Below the pieces are notes generated by a model, which saw only the letters and a program-made list of their open reading frames with translations, ran no database searches and was not told where the DNA came from. Positions 1-5,022 of a DNA stretch of 6,067 nt are shown here, one piece after another. Location: positions 1-6,067 of the forward strand of contig VSPV01000138.1 in the NCBI GenBank assembly GCA_009775605.1. The letters run 5' to 3'. Every line of letters begins with the position of its first letter. Within the stretch, counting starts at the first letter, position 1. This stretch comes from Paramuribaculum sp. (GTDB lineage Bacteria > Bacteroidota > Bacteroidia > Bacteroidales > Muribaculaceae). A program made the translations under genes and the position numbers.

Positions 1-63
1 CTGGTGGAACTGTTTGCCGACAACTTCCGCATAGCCTCGCGCCACTTCACATTAAAGAAATAA
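1..63 (+). CDS. 3' end of an unidentified protein (partial)
   Basis: Frame 1 is open from the first base to a TAA stop at 61-63 and reads LVELFADNFRIASRHFTLKK. The gene begins outside the window, and twenty residues are too few to assign a family. The segment looks like an amphipathic helix followed by a basic tail. The next gene, an MgtC-family protein, starts only 15 bases after the stop and no promoter-like sequence lies between them, so the two are probably cotranscribed. The call rests on this spacing and the same-strand orientation, because an open frame of this length could occur by chance. Confidence 0.6.
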   Translation: MVELFADNFRIASRHFTLKK

Positions 64-78
64 GCAACCCGGTTTCCG

Positions 79-798
79 ATGGATTTCAACTCTCTCTACG
101 ACGCAATCAACTCGGTGGAGGTCACAACCGCCTCATCCTCGTTCAAGCTCATACTGAGCATGCTGCTGGGATGCTGTGTGGGGCTTGAGCGCAAACGCAA
201 AGGCCAGATAGCCGGCGTGCGCACATTCGCCCTCATCTCCATGGGCGCCACTCTTGCCATGATTCTCTCCATCTATGTTCCGCAGGAATACCTCGGACTG
301 AAAAACGGCGACCCAGGCCGTATTGCCGCCCAGGTAATCACCGGCATAGGTTTCCTTGGTGCCGGAGCGATAATCCAGGGCAAAGGCTCGGTGCGCGGTC
401 TCACCACCGCCGCCGGAATATGGATGGTGGCCACGATAGGCATGGCTGTGGGCGTGGGAATGTATGCCATAGCCATCATCGCCACGGCTCTGATAATAGT
501 GATTCTGCTCTTCCTCGAGCAGCTTGAGCACCGCGTGCATCTCGGGGGCGAAAACCGCATAATCCGCGTGAAGACCGAAAGCATCGTCACCAGCATCGAC
601 CCATACCGCGAGATAATAGCCGGCTTCCGCGGACAGCTTGTGAACGTCTACGCCGAATATGATTTCAAAGACCCCTGCACGCGCCTGAATCTGGTGACAA
701 TCCTGCCGGAGAACACCGATTATGTCAAGCTGTTTTCAAGGCTGCGCAAACTCAACGAAACCACCGCAATTTCTCTCGCTAATTCCGTTACCATCTGA
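79..798 (+). CDS. MgtC/SapB family inner-membrane protein
   Basis: This is a 239-residue membrane protein with the MgtC/SapB signature. Seen: a first hydrophobic helix (about 22-36) running into GLERKRKGQIAGVRTF (35-50), then a helix ending near 65. The family block GDPGRIAAQVITGIGFLGAG lies at 77-96, followed by VRGLTTAAGIWMVATIG (105-121) and a long hydrophobic helix at about 122-146. Residues 147-239 form a soluble, probably cytoplasmic tail in the position of the ACT-like domain of Salmonella MgtC. Length is normal for the family. Known: MgtC of pathogens supports growth at low Mg2+ and inside macrophages and modulates the F-type ATP synthase. Family members are often labelled Mg2+ transporters, but transport is not well shown. 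Inferred: a role in ion or membrane-energy homeostasis, since it sits 5 bases before a cation:proton antiporter. The ATG at 79 gives a short polar N-terminus before helix 1; no strong ribosome binding site precedes it. Confidence 0.9.
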   Translation: MDFNSLYDAINSVEVTTASSSFKLILSMLLGCCVGLERKRKGQIAGVRTFALISMGATLAMILSIYVPQEYLGLKNGDPGRIAAQVITGIGFLGAGAIIQGKGSVRGLTTAAGIWMVATIGMAVGVGMYAIAIIATALIIVILLFLEQLEHRVHLGGENRIIRVKTESIVTSIDPYREIIAGFRGQLVNVYAEYDFKDPCTRLNLVTILPENTDYVKLFSRLRKLNETTAISLANSVTI

Positions 799-803
799 AC
801 CCA

Positions 804-3047
804 ATGCTGACAACATCAATAACTGCCGCCGCCAATATCAGCGTTGAAAGCCTGATTTCAGACCTGGCTTTCATACTGATTCTCGGCGCCGTGACCACAT
901 TGTTTTTCAAATGGATAAAGCAGCCGGTGGTGCTCGGCTACATAGTGGCCGGATTTCTGGCAAGTCCGCATTTCGAATACCTTCCGTCGGTCACCACCGA
1001 AGCCAACATCGACTTCTGGGCCCAGATAGGCATCATAGTGCTCCTGTTCTCGCTCGGACTTGAATTCAGCTTCAAGAAGCTGCTCAATGCCGGCGGTTCG
1101 GCCGTGGTCACGGCTCTGGTAATAGTATGCGGCATGATGATAGCCGGATTCACCATAGGACACCTTCTGGGGTTCTCGCGAATCAACAGCCTTTTCCTCG
1201 GCGGAATGCTTTCGATGTCGTCCACCACCATCATCATCAAGGCATTCAATGATCTCGGCCTTACGCAGCGAAAGTTCGCCTCACTGGTTTTCGCCGTACT
1301 GATTGTGGAGGATCTTTTCGCGGTGGTGATGATGGTGATACTGTCGTCAATAGCCATAAACAACAGCGTGGAAGGTTCCGAGATGCTCTACAGCATAATG
1401 AAACTGGGATTCTTCCTCATCATGTGGTTTGCCGTGGGGGTTTTCCTGATTCCCACGTTTCTCAATGGCACACGCCGTTTTCTCAACGACGAGACTCTGC
1501 TCATCGTGGCTATGGGAATGTGTCTGGGCATGGCCGTGTTCTCCGTCTACTGCGGATTCTCGATGGCTCTTGGAGCTTTCGTGATGGGTTCGATTCTCGC
1601 CGGTACAAGTTTCGCCGAAAAGATAGAGCACGTCACTGTCCCGATCAAGGACCTTTTCGGTTCGGTGTTTTTCATCTCGGTAGGCATGATGGTCGATCCT
1701 ACCATCATAGCGCAGTATTGGGTGCCGATACTTATTTTATCCGCGGTTGTGATCGTAGGTATGATTGTTTTCGGCACATTCGGCATGCTTATCACCGGGC
1801 AGACGCTGCGCATTGCCATAGAGTCGGGCTTCTCGTTGACTCAGATAGGTGAATTCGCATTTATCATCGCATCGCTCGGCATGAGCCTGGGTGTGCTCGA
1901 CCCGACGATTTATCCTATTGTGGTGGCCGTCTCGGTGCTCACCACATTCACCACGCCATATTTCATACGCATGGCCGACCCGTTCTACAGCATAGTGGAG
2001 AAACATCTGCCGAGCAGCCTTCAGTTCCTTATCACCCGCTATTCCAAACAGGCCTGCGAAGAAAGCGAAACCGCCCTGCTCTGGCGCACCGTTCTGCGCC
2101 GCTATCTCTGGCGCATAGTGCTGTATTCGGTGATTCTCATCACCATCTGCATCATCACCCAGCGATGGCTTTTGCCCGTGATGACTTCGCTCATGCACGG
2201 CTGGGGAAGGTTTGTTACAGCCGTTATCACCATTGCCGCCATGGCACCCTTCCTTCTGGCACTTTCACTTCCGGCCTCACGCCGCACAGAGCGCTCGCGC
2301 CTCATCTCGGCCAACGCGCGCTTCGACGTGCCGCTTATTGTAATGACGATTTTCCGCCTGCTCCTTTCGCTGAGTTTTCTGGTGTATATCCTCTCGGCCA
2401 TTTACACCTGGAGCGTAGGCGTTACTGTAGCCATCGCCTTCTTCCTGATTTTCATATTCATGATTTCCAAGAATGTGAAGAAACGCATGGCCGGAATTGA
2501 AAAGAAATTCCTCAATAACCTCAACGAGCGCGAATTGCGCCGCAGCGGACGCAACAACAATGTGATTTCCGACCTTCATCTGGCGTTTATGACCGTGGGC
2601 TACGGATGTCCGTTTCTGGGCCGCAGGCTCGACGAATCGGAAATAGCCCGCAAATACGGGGCATCGGTAGCATCCATCCAGCGTGGCGATATCACCATTC
2701 CGGTGCCGGGCGGAAACGAACGCATATTCCCGGGCGATGTAATAGGCGTGATAGGAACCGACTATCAGATACAGGAGCTTCTCTCCCAAGTGGAAAAGCC
2801 TTCAGACATAAAGGAAACGGTGAACACTTCCGACATGAAACTCACCTCCCTGCATCTGACCGAGGCCTCTCCGCTCATCGGAAAAACTCTTGCTCAAAGC
2901 CATATACGCGATAAATTCCACTCGTTGATGGTGGGCGTTAACCGCGACGACAAATTCCTCAACCCCACGGCCGACCTTAAGTTCCAGACCGACGACATAG
3001 TGTGGCTGGTGGGAAATCCCGCGGAACTCGCTCCTCTGAAGGGATGA
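804..3047 (+). CDS. CPA2-type monovalent cation:proton antiporter with twin RCK_C domains
   Basis: This 747-residue inner-membrane protein probably exchanges K+ or Na+ for H+. Residues 14-390 form a Na_H_Exchanger domain. KefC-like landmarks are visible: QPVVLGYIVAG (40-50), LLFSLGLEFS (80-89), the ion-site pair E169-D170 in VLIVEDLFAV, GFSMALGAFVMGSILAG (251-267), FFISVGMMVD (289-298) and SLTQIGEFAFII (344-355). A second membrane region of about four helices follows (roughly 435-455, 468-489, 509-533, 538-555). A basic stretch (556-583) leads to two RCK_C/TrkA_C-like domains at about 588-663, with SVASIQRGDITIPVPGG and FPGDVIGVIGT, and at about 677-745, with SPLIGKTLAQS and QTDDIVWLVGN. No Rossmann RCK_N domain with a GxGxxG motif is seen, unlike KefB and KefC. 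RCK_C domains commonly bind ligands such as cyclic-di-nucleotides or ions, so regulation through the tail is inferred. The start is 5 bases after the mgtC-like stop, implying cotranscription. Substrate is not determinable here. Confidence 0.88.
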   Translation: MLTTSITAAANISVESLISDLAFILILGAVTTLFFKWIKQPVVLGYIVAGFLASPHFEYLPSVTTEANIDFWAQIGIIVLLFSLGLEFSFKKLLNAGGSAVVTALVIVCGMMIAGFTIGHLLGFSRINSLFLGGMLSMSSTTIIIKAFNDLGLTQRKFASLVFAVLIVEDLFAVVMMVILSSIAINNSVEGSEMLYSIMKLGFFLIMWFAVGVFLIPTFLNGTRRFLNDETLLIVAMGMCLGMAVFSVYCGFSMALGAFVMGSILAGTSFAEKIEHVTVPIKDLFGSVFFISVGMMVDPTIIAQYWVPILILSAVVIVGMIVFGTFGMLITGQTLRIAIESGFSLTQIGEFAFIIASLGMSLGVLDPTIYPIVVAVSVLTTFTTPYFIRMADPFYSIVEKHLPSSLQFLITRYSKQACEESETALLWRTVLRRYLWRIVLYSVILITICIITQRWLLPVMTSLMHGWGRFVTAVITIAAMAPFLLALSLPASRRTERSRLISANARFDVPLIVMTIFRLLLSLSFLVYILSAIYTWSVGVTVAIAFFLIFIFMISKNVKKRMAGIEKKFLNNLNERELRRSGRNNNVISDLHLAFMTVGYGCPFLGRRLDESEIARKYGASVASIQRGDITIPVPGGNERIFPGDVIGVIGTDYQIQELLSQVEKPSDIKETVNTSDMKLTSLHLTEASPLIGKTLAQSHIRDKFHSLMVGVNRDDKFLNPTADLKFQTDDIVWLVGNPAELAPLKG

Positions 3048-3064
3048 TATCATAAGAGGCGATA

Positions 3065-3088
3065 CGGCGCCTTGACCGCACCGTTTTT
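3065..3088 (+). terminator. Possible weak intrinsic terminator after the antiporter gene
   Basis: CGGCGC (3065-3070) can pair with GCACCG (3078-3083) around a 7-base loop, with one internal C-A mismatch, and five T residues follow (3084-3088). It lies 18 bases after the antiporter stop. The mismatch makes the stem weak. The downstream palindrome at 3085-3105 overlaps the T tract and could compete with or add to it. Confidence 0.35.
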
Positions 3089-3105
3089 GCATCTGTGATG
3101 CAAAA
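3085..3105. repeat. Perfect 9-bp inverted repeat in the guaA promoter
   Basis: TTTTGCATC (3085-3093) and GATGCAAAA (3097-3105) are exact reverse complements around the 3-base centre TGT. The left arm covers the -33 element of the guaA promoter and the right arm ends 4 bases before the -7 element. The position suits a repressor operator; as RNA it would form a tight hairpin and might also help terminate antiporter transcription. The repeat is seen directly; its function is inference. Confidence 0.6.
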
Positions 3106-3117
3106 TTATTAACTTTG
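3086..3117 (+). promoter_or_regulatory. guaA promoter, Bacteroidota type
   Basis: TTTG (3086-3089), a 20-base spacer and TAACTTTG (3110-3117) match the TTTG / TAnnTTTG consensus used by the primary sigma factor of Bacteroidota. The expected transcription start is about 3122-3124, which leaves a leader of only about 20 bases before the guaA ATG at 3143. That is too short for a riboswitch, so control is more likely at transcription initiation, perhaps through the inverted repeat inside the promoter. Confidence 0.72.
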
Positions 3118-3142
3118 TTCAGTTGAATTCCTCTACAATATT

Positions 3143-4666
3143 ATGCAGCAGAAAATAGTAATTCTTGATTTCGGCTCTCAGACCACCCAGCTTATAGGCA
3201 GGAGAGTGCGCGAACTCAACACTTATTCGGAAATTCTACCTTACAACAAATTTCCTTTCGATGACCCTTCGGTAATCGGTGTGATTCTTTCAGGCTCGCC
3301 CTTCTCGGTTTACGATGAGAAAGCTTTCAAAATCGACATTGAAAAGATACGCGGCCGCTATCCCATTCTCGGCATATGCTACGGAGCGCAGCTCATGGCC
3401 ATGGCCGGAGGAGGCAAGGTTGAACCCGCCGACAGCCGCGAGTTCGGACGCGCCATTCTCTCGCAGGTAGATGAAGCCAATCCGCTCCTGCACGGCATCG
3501 AGCCGGGCAGCCAGGTGTGGATGAGCCACGGCGACACCATCACCTCCCTTCCCGAAGGATTCGAGATTATCGCTTCCACAGAAAAGGTGCCCGTTGCCGC
3601 TTATCAGGTAAAAGGAGAGAAACGCTGGGGCGTGCAGTTCCATCCGGAGGTATATCATTCGACCGACGGACTGACGCTGCTCCGCAACTTCGTGGTAGGC
3701 GTGTGCGGCTCGCGTCAGGACTGGAGCGCCGCTTCGTTCATAGAATCAACCGTGGCGGCTCTTCGCGAGCAGCTGGGCGACGACAAGGTTGTGCTCGGTC
3801 TGAGCGGCGGCGTCGACTCGTCGGTTGCCGCTGTGCTCCTCAACAAAGCCATCGGCAAGAACCTCACCTGCATATTCGTTGACCACGGAATGCTGCGCAA
3901 AAACGAATTCGCCGACGTGCTCAGAGATTACGAGGGACTCGGCCTGAACGTGATAGGAGTCGACGCATCGGCAAAATTCTTCAAGGAACTCGCCGGAGTG
4001 ACCGACCCCGAAAAGAAACGCAAGATTATCGGCAAAGGATTCATCGACGTATTCGACGAGGAGGCCCACAAAATCTCCGATGTGAAATGGCTGGGCCAGG
4101 GCACCATCTATCCCGACTGCATCGAGTCGCTGTCCATTACCGGAACAACCATAAAGAGCCACCACAATGTGGGCGGTCTCCCCGAGAAAATGAATCTGAA
4201 ACTCTGCGAGCCGCTGCGTCTGCTATTCAAGGACGAGGTGCGTGCCGTAGGACGTCAGCTCGGAATGCCGGAACACCTCATTTCGCGCCATCCCTTCCCG
4301 GGCCCCGGACTCGCCGTGAGAATCCTCGGCGACATCACCCCCGAAAAAGTGGCAGTGCTTCAGGAAGCCGACCATATATTCATCCAGGGACTCCGCGACC
4401 ACGGTCTGTATGACAAGGTGTGGCAGGCCGGTGTGATACTCCTTCCCGTGCAGAGCGTGGGCGTGATGGGCGACGAACGCACCTATGAGCGCGCTGTGGC
4501 TCTGCGTGCAGTGACCTCCACCGACGCCATGACCGCCGACTGGGCACACCTCCCCTACGAATTCCTGGCCGAAATCTCAACAAAAATCATCAACAAAGTG
4601 CGCGGCGTAAACCGCGTGACCTACGACATCTCCTCCAAACCGCCGGCAACCATCGAGTGGGAATAA
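3143..4666 (+). CDS. guaA: GMP synthase (glutamine-hydrolysing)
   Basis: This cytoplasmic enzyme converts XMP, ATP and glutamine to GMP, the last step of guanine nucleotide synthesis. It is 507 residues, close to the usual 505-525. The class I glutamine amidotransferase domain spans about 5-190, with nucleophile Cys79 in GICYGAQLMA and the His167/Glu169 pair in GVQFHPEVYHS. The ATP-pyrophosphatase domain begins near 195 and carries the PP-loop LSGGVDSSVAA (220-230). The C-terminal dimerisation domain includes HPFPGPGLAVRILG (383-396), LPVQSVGVMGDERTY (434-448) and the family-typical ending ISSKPPATIEWE. Every catalytic landmark checked is present, so the enzyme should be active. The first ATG puts the amidotransferase strand KIVILDFGSQ at the extreme N-terminus, as expected. 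The gene has its own promoter and a strong terminator, so it is probably monocistronic. Confidence 0.98.
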   Translation: MQQKIVILDFGSQTTQLIGRRVRELNTYSEILPYNKFPFDDPSVIGVILSGSPFSVYDEKAFKIDIEKIRGRYPILGICYGAQLMAMAGGGKVEPADSREFGRAILSQVDEANPLLHGIEPGSQVWMSHGDTITSLPEGFEIIASTEKVPVAAYQVKGEKRWGVQFHPEVYHSTDGLTLLRNFVVGVCGSRQDWSAASFIESTVAALREQLGDDKVVLGLSGGVDSSVAAVLLNKAIGKNLTCIFVDHGMLRKNEFADVLRDYEGLGLNVIGVDASAKFFKELAGVTDPEKKRKIIGKGFIDVFDEEAHKISDVKWLGQGTIYPDCIESLSITGTTIKSHHNVGGLPEKMNLKLCEPLRLLFKDEVRAVGRQLGMPEHLISRHPFPGPGLAVRILGDITPEKVAVLQEADHIFIQGLRDHGLYDKVWQAGVILLPVQSVGVMGDERTYERAVALRAVTSTDAMTADWAHLPYEFLAEISTKIINKVRGVNRVTYDISSKPPATIEWE

Positions 4667-4685
4667 ACCATAGATTTTAAGTTAC

Positions 4686-4722
4686 AAATATCGCGTCGGG
4701 AAATATCCGGCGCGATATTTTT
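4686..4722 (+). terminator. Strong rho-independent terminator of guaA
   Basis: The arm 4686-4699 (AAATATCGCGTCGG) pairs with 4707-4720 (CCGGCGCGATATTT) over 14 pairs, including one G-U wobble, around the 7-base loop GAAATAT. A run of five T residues spans 4718-4722. The stem starts 19 bases after the guaA stop. The A-tract on the left arm mirrors the T-tract, so it may work weakly on the opposite strand too, although no gene converges from that side here. Confidence 0.9.
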
Positions 4723-4775
4723 ATGCCCGGTTTAAAGTGATAAACACTAAGGGCGCAACCTTTTAGGGGCATTTC
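4723..4775. other. Non-coding spacer between the guaA terminator and the rho promoter
   Basis: No gene is visible. Small imperfect inverted repeats occur: GTTTA/TAAAC at 4730-4745, and CTAAGG (4747-4752) with CCTTTTAG (4759-4766), which pairs with a 2-base bulge. ATGCCC (4723-4728) is also complementary to GGGCAT (4767-4772). The second repeat ends 10 bases before the -33 element of the rho promoter and might be a regulator site, but short matches like these are expected by chance in A/T-rich spacers. Confidence 0.3.
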
Positions 4776-4806
4776 TTGTTTTATTGGAAATTCGGTATTA
4801 AATTTG
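4776..4806 (+). promoter_or_regulatory. rho promoter, Bacteroidota type
   Basis: TTG (4776-4778, in context CTTG), a 20-base spacer and TAAATTTG (4799-4806) match the Bacteroidota -33/-7 pattern with the same spacing as the guaA promoter. The -7 element is a full match to TAnnTTTG; the -33 element matches three of four bases. The transcription start should fall near 4811-4813, about 210 bases before the rho start codon. Confidence 0.72.
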
Positions 4807-4811
4807 CAGAG

Positions 4812-5022
4812 CAAAAGCAAAACAGCATACGCACAATTCCCGGCGTATCACCGGTCATCGCATCTGACAATGCATTAATGACCTCCTAACTATCCCCGAA
4901 CTAAAATTTATTCCGCAAATTCAGCCAAGCGACCGCACCTCCCCGTATTCGCACGCAGGTCAGTCAGGTTTCATGAGCGCTGTTATTGCGGGCACGCACT
5001 GAAATTATAGATTTCTCTATTT
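4812..5022 (+). promoter_or_regulatory. Long structured 5' leader of rho (candidate autoregulatory leader)
   Basis: The start is estimated from the promoter. Two successive hairpins can form. The first pairs ATACGC (4827-4832) with GCGTAT (4843-4848). The second pairs GGTCAT (4853-4858) with ATGACC (4878-4883) and adds an inner GCAT/ATGC stem (4860-4863 with 4870-4873). They are followed by a C-rich, G-poor single-strand-like stretch at 4881-4950 with 27 C and 7 G by hand count, resembling a Rho utilisation (rut) site. Known: E. coli rho is controlled by Rho-dependent attenuation in a leader of similar size. Inferred: the same feedback here. No known riboswitch family is recognised. Confidence 0.55.
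4973..5002 (+). CDS. Candidate nine-residue leader peptide upstream of rho
   Basis: An ATG at 4973 opens a nine-codon frame reading MSAVIAGTH, ending at TGA 5000-5002, 20 bases before the rho start. AGG at 4966-4968 lies 4 bases upstream of the ATG, but Bacteroidota depend little on such sites. The frame sits directly after the C-rich stretch, where ribosome traffic could affect Rho loading or delivery of ribosomes to rho. No amino-acid run suggests classic attenuation. Frames this short occur easily by chance, so this is only a candidate. Confidence 0.2.
   Translation: MSAVIAGTH

Noticed and set aside
2277..2789. Long open frames on the minus strand inside the antiporter gene, and similar ones inside mgtC-like and guaA
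   Set aside because: They lie opposite well-recognised genes, have skewed compositions (rich in His, Arg, Gly, Ala) without family motifs, and are explained by the codon pattern of the true + strand genes.
3048..3142. Guanine or purine riboswitch before guaA
   Set aside because: The predicted leader is about 20 bases, and no three-way junction with conserved loops can be built in the 95-base gap.
4723..4772. ATGCCC/GGGCAT inverted repeat and nested small stems between guaA terminator and rho promoter
   Set aside because: Arms are 4-6 bases with long loops or bulges; such matches are expected by chance and there is no independent support.
4951..4998. Direct repeat GCACGCA at 4951-4957 and 4992-4998
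   Set aside because: Two 7-base copies 41 bases apart without a third copy or flanking similarity; not enough to call an iteron or binding-site array.
4812..5022. Known riboswitch or intrinsic attenuator in the rho leader
   Set aside because: No recognisable riboswitch core is seen, and neither hairpin is followed by a run of T residues.
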